42,581 nt of DNA from Phellopilus nigrolimitatus. Taxonomy: Eukaryota; Basidiomycota; Agaricomycetes; Hymenochaetales; Hymenochaetaceae. Shown here piece by piece: positions 1 through 10,022 of the stretch (positions are counted from its first letter, which is position 1; every line of letters starts with the position of its first letter). The DNA lies in contig JAJOHG010000224.1 in the NCBI GenBank assembly GCA_021029095.1, positions 1 through 42,581 of the forward strand, read 5' to 3'. The notes below the pieces were generated by a model that worked only from the letters and a program-made list of their open reading frames with translations, did not search any database and had not been told where the DNA came from. The position numbers and the translations under genes are program-made.

Positions 1-725
1 ATTTTCCGTCGTGCAATCGCCCCTTCTCACCCTGGTGGTGCCCCTTCTCCGCCTTAACCCCTCCCATCAGTCAGCTGCACACGCAAAGCCCACGTCTCGA
101 CGACGCATCTCATCAGATCTCCGCGCACTGTAGGTTTTGAATCAAATCGGCTCTTCGCTATCAACCACCGCCTTTCCCTTACCTTCGTCTTTACATTTTT
201 ATAAATAAATGTATTTATCAACAGGCAAAATTCGGACCGAATACTTATGCATTCTTTCAATCCTTTGGGCTATCCTCGCTTTCCCTCGCATTTCATTGCT
301 TTCAAATTCGTTTCGCTTTCTTGCTGTTTGATCCTGGGACGAAATCATGTTCTGTGATTTCGCGGCTGGTCCTGCGCTCCATCTGAATGTACATGTACAT
401 ACATCTACACATTATATATCAGACTCTCTTCAGCACTAGATAACTACTTCTTTTTCATTCGGACTCCTTCGGAGAGTACGCAAGCGTATAGCAAAAACCT
501 GAGGGCCGTTATAACACTAGTATTACACTGTACTTGAGTTGTGCGTCGTAAAGAGTTACAATGAGGCCATGGTACAAATTAATTTGTTCTTCCTACGGTT
601 GAACGTTCACCAGTGATGATTGGTTCTACCGTTACCACCTCTTCCGCTCTGCACGAGATAGACTCCAAAGACTCCGATTGAGCGAAGGTAACCCGCAAAA
701 AAGAAAAGGCGCGCAAACCCGAAGC
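1..725. other. Intergenic region, no gene seen
   Basis: No reading frame with coding character was found here. The first 350 bases are rich in pyrimidines on the plus strand, as fungal 5' leaders often are, but no plus-strand gene starts before the pyruvate decarboxylase tail. The stretch next to 725 should hold the 3' untranslated region of that minus-strand gene. The left part may be the promoter or end of a gene outside the window. Confidence 0.5.
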
Positions 726-3102
726 TTACGCCGGTTGGCCGACCGGGACATACGCGTTCGACTTTCCGCTGAGCTCCGCTTGACGGCGGAGCGCGCGCGG
801 CGCGTCGAACTTGTCCATCATGATCTCGACGAGCTGGATCTCGGATGCAGATGCGAATGCCGAGTCGTCGAGCAGCGCGGAGAGCTCGCTCTTCGTGTGC
901 ACGGTGTACGACTTGCCCGTCGGGTTCGCGTGCCCTTGGAAGACCGAGAGCAGCTCGGTCCACTTCCAGTTCGCGATGTCGTTGTATTTTCTGGAATTGA
1001 TAAGTTAAAATAAAAGGATAGAAGATGAGTGGCGAAGAAGAGCATACCTCTCGCGCCCGTGCAGGTGACGTTCGATGGTGTACCCGGAGTTGTTGAGCAC
1101 GAAGAGGATGGGCTTCAGGCCGCTACGGATCATGGTCGAGATCTCCTGGACCGTAAGCTGGAGACTGCCGTCGCCGATGAAGAGGATGGTGCGGCCGAGG
1201 CCGAGGTCGCGCGCCGCGAGCGCGGCGCCGAGAGTGCTGCCGACCGTCCAGCCAATGCTTCCCCAGAGGATCTGGCTCACGAAGGTCGCGCCCTTCGGGA
1301 GCGGGACGTCGAGGATGCCGAACGAGGAGGTGCCCGTCTCTGCGACGAGCACGTCGTGCGGGCGGAAGAAAGCAGCCGACGCGCGGCCAAAGCCAGTCGT
1401 GCGTGATCGTCGGCGTGGGGTCGTCCGGGATCGGTGCGGTGAAGTGCGGCACGGGCAGCTGCGACGCGCCCGGCTGCAGCGGCGCGAGGCGCGCAGTCAG
1501 CGCTGGGAGTAGCGTCTTCATTGCGAGTCCCGGGTAGTGCGCGAAGCGCACGAGTGTATGGTCTGAGTGGAGCTGGTAGAAATAGAGCTCAGAATATAAA
1601 AAGACAGTGGACAGAGAAAAGTCCTACTTCGACGGTGCGCATGGTAGGGATGCTATAGGTGAAGTTACCGGTGTTGAAGTCACTCCTGAGTCCTCCGATG
1701 GAGATGATGAGTTTCGCCTTCTCGACCCTTTCTTTGATAGCTTCAGGCGTCAGTGAACCGACGTAGATCTATGGGAGGGGGTGAATGTCAGACAGACGTT
1801 CTAGTATCAGACATGTAGACACTTACGCCCCCATAACGATCGTGCCCCTCCCAGACTGTGCCCTTGCCCATCGGGGCGCTGAACACAGGGAAGCCAGAGC
1901 GCTCGACGAGCTCGCGCGTCTCCTCGATGACATGGTGACGGATCGCGCACGCGTCGACGAGGATGACCGCGTCGCCCTGCGCCTCCTTCACGAGTGCGAG
2001 GATCTCGTTGAGCACGAACTCCTGCGTGTCCTTGTCGTTCGGCGGAGGCGTAACCGGGAGCGGCGCGAGCAGGCGCCCGGAGGGGATCGACATGTAGACG
2101 AGGTCGGTCGGCAGGTGAGGTAGACGGGCCGAGCAGAGGTCACGCATGCGACGAGAGCACGGTCGATCTCCGCGGCTACCGTCTCCTTGGACATCAAGTG
2201 TGCCTGGGCGACGGTGAACTGCTGAGCAGCCTTTTCGTAAGCATCAAATCTGCAGGAAAGCGGCGTTAAAGGACTAGCCGGAAGTTAGTAGGTACGAAGG
2301 AAGCTTACCGTCCATCGCCGAGGGTGTGGTGAAGCATGGGCTTGGTTTTGAGTTGCATCGTGCTCGGCACGCCGACGATATGCAGGATGGGGACATGCTC
2401 AGAGAATGCTGCGCACAGAGTGTCGGTAACGATAAGGACAGGGATAATGACTCGTCTCACCTCCAGCGAGACCGTTGATTGCGCTTAGCTCTCCAACGCC
2501 GAACCTGTTCTTCAACTGTCAATGGCGCCCGCACTCAAATTAAAAGTAGAGGACAGACGTTGTGAGGAGGACTCCGATGCTCCGCCACTTTACGCGGGCG
2601 TAGCCGTCCGCTGCATATGCTGCGTTGAGCTCATTGCTGCAACATACAGTACGCGATCAGACGGGATTGCGTAAGCACATAGAAGCTGTATGCGTACCAG
2701 TTCCCGACCCATTCGATAGTTTTGTGGTCCTCAACAAGATCCTACATAACAGGCCGTCAGCAAAAAAGCAAGGTTCATAAATGGCCGGCAAAAAGCATGA
2801 CATACAAGGAATCCTATAATAAAAAAACTCGTTAGGACCGGTCAAGCAGCGAACACGGAGCGCACCGCGACTCACCAAGATTGAAGTCTCCCGGCACACC
2901 AAACATATGCTGTAAGCCAATCAATGATATATATCGTCTGCTACGGACGATAACGGATGGCACGTACTGTGACACGAAGCTGCTCGAGACGTGCGAGAAG
3001 GTAATTGCCTATGAAGATGGGCTCGCCGGCGTTGTTACCAGCTGCCTCCTGCTCGAGGGTGCCGACTTTCTGCTTGAGAAGGGTGATTTCGTCTGAAGAC
3101 AT
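726..3102 (-). CDS. Pyruvate decarboxylase with two apparent frameshifts
   Basis: Thiamine-diphosphate enzyme that converts pyruvate to acetaldehyde and CO2 in the cytosol, the first step of ethanol fermentation. Eleven exons give 598 codons plus stop, the usual family length. The start at 3102 opens MSSDEITLLKQ. The N-terminal PYR domain shows MFGVPGDFNL and NCNELNAAYAADGYAR, with the activating Glu in NEL. The C-terminal PP domain shows the cofactor motif GDGS followed about 25 residues later by NNSGYTIE. Introns lie at 991-1047, 1573-1627, 1769-1826, 2250-2308, 2409-2460, 2505-2558, 2637-2697, 2742-2805, 2814-2875 and 2910-2967. One exon is only 8 nt (2806-2813). The reading frame breaks twice in conserved sequence: one base is missing near 2113-2116 (RPVYLT / LPTDLVYM) and one extra base lies near 1369-1377 (WPRVG / FFRPHDV). 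Read literally, translation stops near 1988. This is either a recent pseudogene or an assembly error. Confidence 0.93.
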
Positions 3103-3161
3103 GGTGGATGAAGACGAAGATGCGATTATTGAAGGATGGGGAGACAGAGCGCAGGAGAGGG

Positions 3162-3170
3162 CCTTTTATA
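3162..3170 (-). promoter_or_regulatory. TATA box of the pyruvate decarboxylase gene
   Basis: TATAAAAGG on the minus strand lies about 60 nt upstream of the ATG at 3102. This is a normal distance for a fungal TATA box with a short leader. A strong TATA element suits a highly expressed glycolytic-type gene. The assignment rests on position and match only. Confidence 0.6.
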
Positions 3171-3627
3171 CTGGAGCACCATAGTATGGGTGTCATTATG
3201 AACTCACGATCATAACCGTCGCGCGTTGACGCGCAGAGACCCGAGCTCTTCCGACTTCGTCATCCGGGACTAACTTCCACACATCGTATTTCTTTCGTAG
3301 AAAATCAGAGAAATGAAGAGAGAAACGTTCTAGGACATGGTTACCTCCGCTCGTTTTCTAATGATTTTAAGGCAATTGTTTGAAGCAAGAAAGAGGTGAA
3401 AGAGTAGAGGAGATCTGCAACGGGATCTGATGCTAATTTCGGGATCGACGGAAAGCGTCATCCGTCAAGCCACATAACCGCCACAAGGCCCCGCAAGGCT
3501 GGACTCGGATCTCCGGACGCGCACGGCGGATTTTGCAAATAGCCCCTATCGGCGGTCTAGAATCTTCAGGAATGTATTGCGAAAAAATGGTATGAAACTG
3601 TACAGATATAGCTTGGTCAGACAGTAA
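3171..3627. other. Intergenic region upstream of pyruvate decarboxylase
   Basis: About 450 bases between two minus-strand genes. It should contain the pyruvate decarboxylase promoter and the 3' untranslated region of the zinc-finger/DUF6698 gene. No open frame or RNA gene was seen. Confidence 0.5.
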
Positions 3628-5777
3628 CTACGCGCCGTCGACATGAGCGCGTTTGGCGGCACGCTGAGCCTTCAGGCGGTCCATCGTAGATATCTCGTCG
3701 GCACGACGTTTCGCCTTCGCACACGACAGCTTGGAGCCGAAAACCCGACTAAAGATATGTAAAATTGTAAGCTTTCATATGACCCTTGACGAAGGAAAGA
3801 AAGAAAGCGGGCGACATACGCGTTCCACCACTCCAGAAGTCCCTCGGCGAACTCTCCCGCATCCTCAAATACCGCGACGATGTTCCAATAGAACTCCTCC
3901 ATGTCGAAATCTCCATCCTTCAGACTCCAGCCTTCCTTATCGCTCAACGAAAAGCGTAACTGACATACGAGAATAAAACATTCAGGCAATTGAATAGCCA
4001 TACTTGGAAGGAACTCACCAAACAAGCACAGTAGGCGATGGCTCGTGGAGTGACCTCCGTCATTCCCGCGAGCTTGCTATTCGTTGCCCGCCCAGACCGA
4101 TTTCCCGCCGAGTCAGAGAACGCAGAATTCCTCCCCGTGAAAAGGAATCTAAAGACCTTGAAAAGTGTCAGGCTCGGTCAAGAAAATATAAACGGACACT
4201 CATACTCGAACAAGAAGTTCGTTCATGAGCAGTCCGGCCTCCAGGTCCTCCACATCACATGTAAGATCTTTATACAGGACAAGTGGGAACTGATCCGCGC
4301 TGATGATGATCTCACCCGCGCGGATTTTCTTGCGAATGCTGCCATCACTCGGTTTGAGTATTGAGATAGAATAAGGTTTAAACCGACATTTACCGAGAGC
4401 TCCTCCACTTAAGAGAAACAGGACAGAGCATCTCTCCTAGACGGTCATCCTGGAAGCCTCGTGACTCTTTCGAGTGTAACGACTTGACGACCTCTGGATT
4501 GAATGTTTCCTTGTCGACGTGGGCCAATAAATCTAGGATCTCTTTCTTTAGCCGTGAGACGTCGTTGGCGCGAGACACGATGGCCGGTTTGCCGATCTTT
4601 CATAAAAAAATCGATTGTAAGCCAAAGAAGACACTGGCATTACAGATAACTTACCTGTTTTGCGAGCTTCCTGACTTCGTCTTCAGATGAGCGCAGCAGC
4701 TCTTCAGGAAGTTCTGGAATCAACAGGCAAAGTAACGAAAAAGATTCACTGTCTCTGAGAGATCTATCAAAAAAAAAAAAAACATGTAAAACGAGTAATC
4801 AGAACTCGAGCCGAAAGAAGGACCTACAAAGGCGCATTGCTGCTCTTCCTTCGCTTCGCAGCCGGCTCGCGTCTAGCGGCGCGCTCTCGTTCCGTGCGAA
4901 GTTGGCGCCGACCCCCTGCGAGAAGTTTGTCGAGATCAGGCGCGAGGTCGACCAGGCGGCATACATGCACGGCACGCTTCCTGATGGACTCGGGCGTTCC
5001 TGAAACGGCGCACTCGTAATCTTCGGAGATCTCGTTTTCTTCATCGCCGCCCTCAGAGTCGTGCGCGCCTTCGGACTCGGACTGTGAATTGTTGTTGTCG
5101 TCTTGCATCACGTAGTCTTCATCAGATGAGTGATTAGACGTGGAAGCGCGCTTGTTTAACAGAGCGTTGGATTTCTTTGGCGGTAGGTGCAGAGGCCTGT
5201 CATCGTCATCGTCAGAAGAAAGCTCGGGTTGTGGTCTGCCCGTGCCTGTTGGGGGTTTGAATGCAGGGATGGGATCCGGATGTTTGTTTACAACCATCTT
5301 TTTACCCCCTTCCTTGTCAAATAAAAAACAGTTCTCATCATCTATGAAAGTTACTGCAAGCTGAGATAAACCGCCCGATCTATGTTTGTTTCCGTCTGCC
5401 GGAACAGTCTGGGAAGATTCCGCTGCTACATGCGACTGCTCTCTGACATGAGAGTTCCAGGTTTTGATACGAACGTCTCTCATACAGAGTTCGCAATACT
5501 TCAGAGCATTGTCTTTTTCTACCTTCCGGAGATGCTTTCCCCCTTGGACATGGGCCTGCCATTCCGAATCAGATACGTATTGCTTGCAGCGTGTGCAGAA
5601 TATGTGATCCAATGGGGGACCAGGATTGCCTGCCGTAGAATTCGAAACGTTTTCGAGATGCTTGGGGCTTTCGATGTGGGGAATCCACCCTTTAAGTCCA
5701 ACCGGTCTCGAGCAGAACTCGCAGTATTTATAATTGTCCGGTAGTTTCCGATTAACTTGAATGCCGTGGAGAACCAT
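3628..5777 (-). CDS. Triple U1-type zinc finger protein fused to a DUF6698 domain
   Basis: Seven exons give about 600 residues. The N-terminus has three evenly spaced C-x2-C-x11-H-x5-H fingers of the U1/matrin type: C19/C22/H34/H40, C61/C64/H76/H82 and C95/C98/H110/H116, each with a Trp before the first His. Such fingers often bind double-stranded RNA. An acidic, Ser-rich middle and a basic KRRK stretch follow. The C-terminal half fits DUF6698, a basidiomycete domain of unknown function: LIPELPEELL, a D-x3-LK-x3-LDLL segment, a GFQDDRLGEMLCPVSL segment, TPRAIAYCACLLRFSL, then FDMEEFYWNIVAVFED and LLEWWNARVFG. Introns are 3749-3819, 3960-4018, 4157-4205, 4348-4393, 4597-4654 and 4764-4827; all keep the frame, which argues for one fused gene. 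The 5' end is uncertain: the frame stays open to about 6000 without an ATG, so 5777 is the first ATG seen and an upstream exon may exist. Confidence 0.72.
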
Positions 5778-6127
5778 GGTACTGTAGTTCCAAACGCGCC
5801 CCGAAGATGGATCCCGAAAGAGATTTTCGTATCTATAGGTTACACGCCCCAATGATTGTGCATGGGCAAACTGTAAGCAAGACCGGTTACGCGGTGTTCC
5901 GTGTAAATATCTACCTGCGGTTCCGACACTTGGCGGCCTATTGATCTTTCGAAACACGAAAAACCTGCTAGGACTTGGGGAAATACCAATGTCAACGTAT
6001 TAGTTGATTTTGAGGACTGTACTGTGCTCACTTGCAAAGGGTATGCGGCTCACAGGCAGTAATCGTTCGAGTGCAAAAGAAGAAAAACTTTGCCGTCGTT
6101 ACCACCCACATCAGAAGCAAAGGCGTA

Positions 6128-6135
6128 TGACGTCA
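6128..6135. promoter_or_regulatory. CRE-like palindrome TGACGTCA
   Basis: A perfect TGACGTCA palindrome, the classic site for CREB/ATF-type bZIP factors. It lies about 350 nt upstream of the first ATG of the zinc-finger/DUF6698 gene and outside the neighbouring transposon. A chance match is possible; no second site was seen. Confidence 0.3.
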
Positions 6136-6498
6136 GCATCACGATGGACCCACCTTGCCTTAATTGGCATAACATATATTTATTTTACTGAATTCACCTA
6201 CACTTTTATCTTCGTGACCTCAAAATCTAACTGACCTGGGGAAGCGGACTAGGAAGATACTTGTGGAGAGAAAACTGTATAATTTTAAGAAGTTTTCAAG
6301 AAAAAAAGTTATATGGTATCCACTGAAAGTCGAAGGAAGACTTGGTTGATAGAGCTTTAACAAACAAGATTATTTTCGATAAGAAGGGCAACTAATATAC
6401 CCAATTGAAACCATTTGGCAAGACGCCGATGTCCGACTAAAAGCAAACTCAGACGTCAGATGGCTCTGTATCTTCATAAGCCGATGGACCCCCGAGTC

Positions 6499-6501
6499 AC
6501 T
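6499..6501 (+). repeat. Left target-site duplication (ACT)
   Basis: ACT directly precedes the left inverted repeat and is repeated directly after the right one. Three-base duplications are the rule for PIF/Harbinger elements. The right flank is itself an ACT trinucleotide run, so the match is weaker proof than it looks. Confidence 0.6.
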
Positions 6502-6564
6502 AGGGACGTTCAACATAGGAATGGAACGTCGTTCCGTTCCTGTCGGCTACCCAGAAAGGTAAGG
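6502..6564 (+). repeat. Left terminal inverted repeat (63 nt)
   Basis: Begins AGGGACGTTCAACATAGG and is identical, base for base, to the reverse complement of 9960-10022. Inside it, GGAACG and CGTTCC flank a single T and form a nested near-palindrome that may be part of the transposase-binding site. Confidence 0.9.
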
Positions 6565-6682
6565 GTTACTTCAGCTTACATCCCTGAGTCACAATCTGTC
6601 ACACACTTACTATTTCGGTACAGCACAATATCGTGCTGAACGTTGAGCGACAATCGACAAGATACTCTCTTCAACTACCAGT

Positions 6683-8006
6683 ATGCCTCGTGAAAAATAT
6701 CGCAATCAGATCACTCGGGCATACATGGTGCATATGATGCTCCGAGACTCTCTCCTCCATCCATCTGAACTTGATATCATAGAGCTTTGCCAGCAGCTCA
6801 ATACAGATCTAGAGGCTTTCAACCTTATCAAGAATTCACGATACTTGAAACCACGTGACCCTGTACCAAAGTCGGGAAATCTATATCTTGCTTGGGAGTA
6901 TGCTCATACCGATCACGAACGCTTCCAACGAATGCTCCGAGTCTCACCATATGTTTTCCAAGTCATCGTCGAGCTCATACAGAATCACCCCATCTTTCAA
7001 AACAACTCGAATAACCCCCAGTCTCCTGTTGATTATCAGCTTGCAGTCACACTTTATTGTATGGGACGGTATGGAAACGGTGCTTCTATCCAGGATATTG
7101 CACGCGAAGCCGGAATATCGGAAGGTTCAGTCGAGTTGTTCACGGAGCGCTGCTTTGATGCCATTGAGTCATTGCATGACATGTTTGTTCGCCCGCTGAC
7201 CCCTGCTGAAAAAGAGGCCGAGAAAGTATGGATGGAGGAACAGGTCGGATTCAACGGTCTATGGCGCGAGGGCTGGGTCATGTACGATGGGACCATTGTC
7301 GTACTGTACTCTGAGCCTGGGATGCATGGAGATGCATACTACACAAGGAAGGGGAACTATGGTTTAAATCTACAAGTAATGTCCTTATTCATATTCTGAT
7401 GCCTGAAAATAATTGAACTTGATTCAGATAGGAAACATTCCATCCAATCTTCGTATTGTGGATTATTCGCATGGATTCACAGGCTCTGCTCATGATGCTA
7501 CTGCATTTGAGTACACATGTGCCTTCAAACATCCAGATTGGTTTTTTGAGGGGGAAGAATTCTGCTGGGTCGACTCTGCGTACACGCTTACTGCACAATG
7601 CATTCCGGTTCACAAGAAACCTGCAAATCTTGTCCGCGAAAATATGACATTCGACAGACTGGTCTCCCACATCCGTGTCCGTTCCGAGCACTGTATGAGA
7701 GCATTAAAGGGTCGCTTCCAATGCTTGCGGGGTCTGCGTGTGGATATTAATAATGCCCAGGACCATGTCAAAGCATGCCGCTGGATCACGATTGCGATCA
7801 TTTTACACAATCTCGTCATAGACGTTGAGGGGACGAATGCAGCAGAATACTTTGCTGCTGAACATGAAGAGGTCCGGGAGACACAGAGAGGTGACAGGGG
7901 TAATGGGCAAGGTGATGTGCCAGCAGATTTGAACGAGAGGGAAGGTGAAGAAAAGAGGCAGAGACTTATCGCAGAACTTCTGGTATTCCGCAGAATGCAG
8001 CAGTAA
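6683..8006 (+). CDS. Harbinger-type DDE transposase
   Basis: Predicted to cut and join transposon ends in the nucleus. Two exons (6683-7375 and 7428-8006) give 423 residues, a normal length for PIF/Harbinger and HARBI1-like transposases. The start is the ATG of MPREKYRNQ. A helix-turn-helix-like segment (QDIAREAGISEGSVELF) lies before the catalytic core. The DDE nuclease triad is visible: D202 in WVMYDGT, D254 in GSAHDATAF and E318 in RVRSEHCMRALKGRF. Exon 2 also shows FCWVDSAYTL and the family-typical RALKGRFQCLRGLR. The intron at 7376-7427 falls just before the GNIPSNLRIVDYSHG segment. The tail is charged and probably disordered. It converges with the second transposon gene, 170 nt away. 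No frameshift or stop was seen, so activity is plausible but untested. Confidence 0.88.
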
Positions 8007-8176
8007 TAATTTATATACCATGACATTGGATATACAGGATATAGCAATAGGCTGATGATAAGATATAGTAGTGGCTAAGGGGTATGCGGAAGCAAGAAGA
8101 TAGGAAAATAAATCTTGTTGAAGTCTCGAAGGTAATAAGTAGTGTTCGGTTTGTTCGTCAAAGTCAAAGAGCACAT

Positions 8177-9803
8177 CTAAATGGTTTCGGAGACACGGTG
8201 GTCAAGTACGGAGAGCACTTGAATGATTTCCTCGTCACGGTTGTTTACCTGAAGCAATGTCTGGCGGTATTCCTCCTTTGAAAAGATTTGGTCATCGTAG
8301 TCACGACGAGCCGAGGAACGTCTGCGTTCGTTTAGTTCCTGCTGGCGAATTAGCGACTCACGCTCACGCACAACCACATCACGATCAGACTGCTTAAGCT
8401 TTTGCTTCTTGTATGCGCTCTCCTCGACCATGCGTTCTTTCACCATTTCCATGCTCCTCCTATTATTATTCATATTTATTTGCTTGAATTTACAATGAAA
8501 ATAATCACGTACTCGTGCACATCAACAAAGCGATCATCAAACGAGCGTTTCTGTGGAAGTCGGGTGACTGTCTTCTCTGCATTCTCCATTGCGGATGCAA
8601 GAGCAGAGTTCCGAGCGGGAGTTGAGCTCTGAGTCGGAAGCTGCTGCGAAGACGGAGGCTCCTGATTTTCATTATTGGCGGAGGCAGGAGTATGTAGCAG
8701 ATCAATGTGACGGTGTGGAGGTACTTCCGGGAGCGCAACATTGGACGAGCGCTCACCAAGGATAGAACGGGGCAGAGTGAAACTAAAATTCAAAAACGGA
8801 CTGTTAGGAACGTTATCGGCTTCACAGAAATGTGGAACTGACTGTGACTCCAAGGATTCAGGTGGCTCGAGAGCAGGATCAATGAGATGGTCATCGTGAA
8901 TGTCTGCAGCTTCATTCGGATGATAATTTGCGGGCGGCTGAAAGTATGTGATTTTTCGACCTCCTGGACCAACACCCATAGCAACTGCTGGAGGGCAGGA
9001 GTTCGGGCGTGTCGATAGAAGGCGATGTAGCGAAGGGAAGAATGGAAAAGACTTCGTAATTTGTTCTATTGTTATTCAATGAAGACGAGTCCAGTAAAAA
9101 AGTATTTATTCAGCTCACCCCATATGTTGCGTGCCTCATGCGTCGTCGTAATGTCTGGTCCATCCTTTCCAACGTAACAGCTTGACACCTGGTCAACACC
9201 ACTGTCCTGACCTTCGGCACCAACACCTTGCCCGGTCTGCTGCAAAAGCATATCGTGCTCTCTGTACGTCTTAAACAGTCTATACATTATGTCAGTCAAT
9301 TCACGGACACCATAAACGCTCACAGGCAAGACCATCACACTCGGTCGACCCTTCACCTCGTCCTTCGTCTGCGTGGTGGTATGCAGATTTTTGCGAAGAC
9401 GTTTGCCGGCAAGATGATTTTGCTCGAGGTCGAATCGGTCCGACACTATTGATAACGTGAAGGCAAAGATTATAAGAGTACTTACGAGTCAATTTTTTTC
9501 TTGATTTTGTCTCCTGTCGCGGCCACGTTCGTTTGAGCAAGCTGTGGCAGCAGTTTCTCGCCGATGCGCCTGCATGCCGCAACCTTGCGTTCACCATTTG
9601 ATTTCTATTGAAAAAGGTTAGAATATGATAAAAGCACATTAATTTAGTCTACATACCTCTCCTACTTCCTTACCGCAAAGAATCTTGCGGTTTTCAGTCG
9701 ACTCGAGCTCCGCGATAAGCTGCCACGTCAAAAAATGGCTGGCATGGCTCCAGTGGATGGGCGGCAGGCCGGTCTTAGCTGAGACCTTGTTCGTGTTCAG
9801 CAT
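8177..9803 (-). CDS. Harbinger accessory protein, Myb/SANT-like DNA-binding
   Basis: The second gene that PIF/Harbinger elements carry; such proteins bind transposon DNA and help bring the transposase to it. Five exons give 420 residues from the ATG at 9803. The N-terminal module has aromatic landmarks [11 protein letters not shown] and a helix ending [13 protein letters not shown], then [10 protein letters not shown] and [16 protein letters not shown], which fits the three-helix Myb-like fold seen in fungal members. Next come [16 protein letters not shown] and [14 protein letters not shown], a linker typical of this group, then a Pro/Ser-rich region. A strongly charged, probably coiled-coil tail ends with [21 protein letters not shown]. 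Introns are 8460-8512, 9066-9118, 9280-9485 and 9605-9656. The third in this list (9280-9485, 206 nt) is about four times the usual size because it contains captured ubiquitin sequence in antisense. Confidence 0.72.
9319..9471 (+). pseudogene. Captured polyubiquitin fragment inside a transposon intron
   Basis: Read on plus, 9345-9437 encodes [12 protein letters not shown] directly followed by [19 protein letters not shown]. This is the junction between two ubiquitin repeats: the end of one (residues 65-76) and the start of the next. After one extra base at 9438 the frame continues as [11 protein letters not shown]. Just upstream, 9319-9342 encodes LTGKTITL, ubiquitin residues 8-15, joined out of frame to the later piece, so the middle of that repeat was lost. 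Substitutions such as V5A, L8F, T9A, T12M and T14L, plus the frameshift, show it is not functional as ubiquitin. It lies antisense within intron 9280-9485 of the accessory gene, as expected of host sequence picked up by a transposon. Confidence 0.85.
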
Positions 9804-9959
9804 TTTGAGAAAGGAAGAAAAAAAAGCAGTAGAACTAGAATAAAAGCCGACAAGTAGACTAGAAAGAGCGACACAGCGAGTGCGAGGAGGACACGGTCAG
9901 AGTACAGGCGATGTGCGTCTGTAACGCCGCTGTAACGTCTGCTTGCCGCGCTGAATAAT

Positions 9960-10022
9960 CCTTACCTTTCTGGGTAGCCGACAGGAACGGAACGACGTTC
10001 CATTCCTATGTTGAACGTCCCT
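9960..10022 (-). repeat. Right terminal inverted repeat (63 nt)
   Basis: The reverse complement is identical to 6502-6564 over all 63 positions. It is followed by ACT at 10023-10025, matching the triplet at 6499-6501. The accessory gene starts about 160 nt inside this end, so its promoter must lie in the subterminal region or in the repeat. Confidence 0.9.

Larger units (their letters stand above)
6502..10022. mobile_element. PIF/Harbinger DNA transposon, apparently complete
   Basis: A 3521-bp class II element. It is bounded by identical 63-nt terminal inverted repeats and a 3-bp ACT duplication. It carries the two genes expected for the superfamily, arranged tail to tail: a DDE transposase on plus (6683-8006) and a Myb/SANT-like protein on minus (8177-9803). 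The transposase triad is intact, neither gene has a visible stop or frameshift, and the inverted repeats have not diverged. The copy therefore looks young and possibly autonomous. It sits between genes and interrupts neither neighbour. Its one odd passenger is a piece of polyubiquitin coding sequence inside an intron of the minus gene. Confidence 0.88.

Noticed and set aside
1988..2197. Short alternative frame in pyruvate decarboxylase as a real exon end
   Set aside because: It is the frameshifted continuation after about 2113; the conserved LPTDLVYM sequence resumes at once in the next frame.
4824..5957. Zinc-finger protein as a separate gene ending at the stop just inside 4827
   Set aside because: A good donor lies at 4827 before the stop, an acceptor at 4764-4765 restores frame, and the joined protein continues into a complete DUF6698 domain. 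Kept as an alternative only.
9072..9446. Continuous minus frame through 9446 as an exon of the Harbinger accessory gene
   Set aside because: Part of it is the reverse complement of ubiquitin coding sequence and it cannot be joined in phase to the upstream exon. Splicing from 9485 to 9280 gives the conserved [17 protein letters not shown] run instead.
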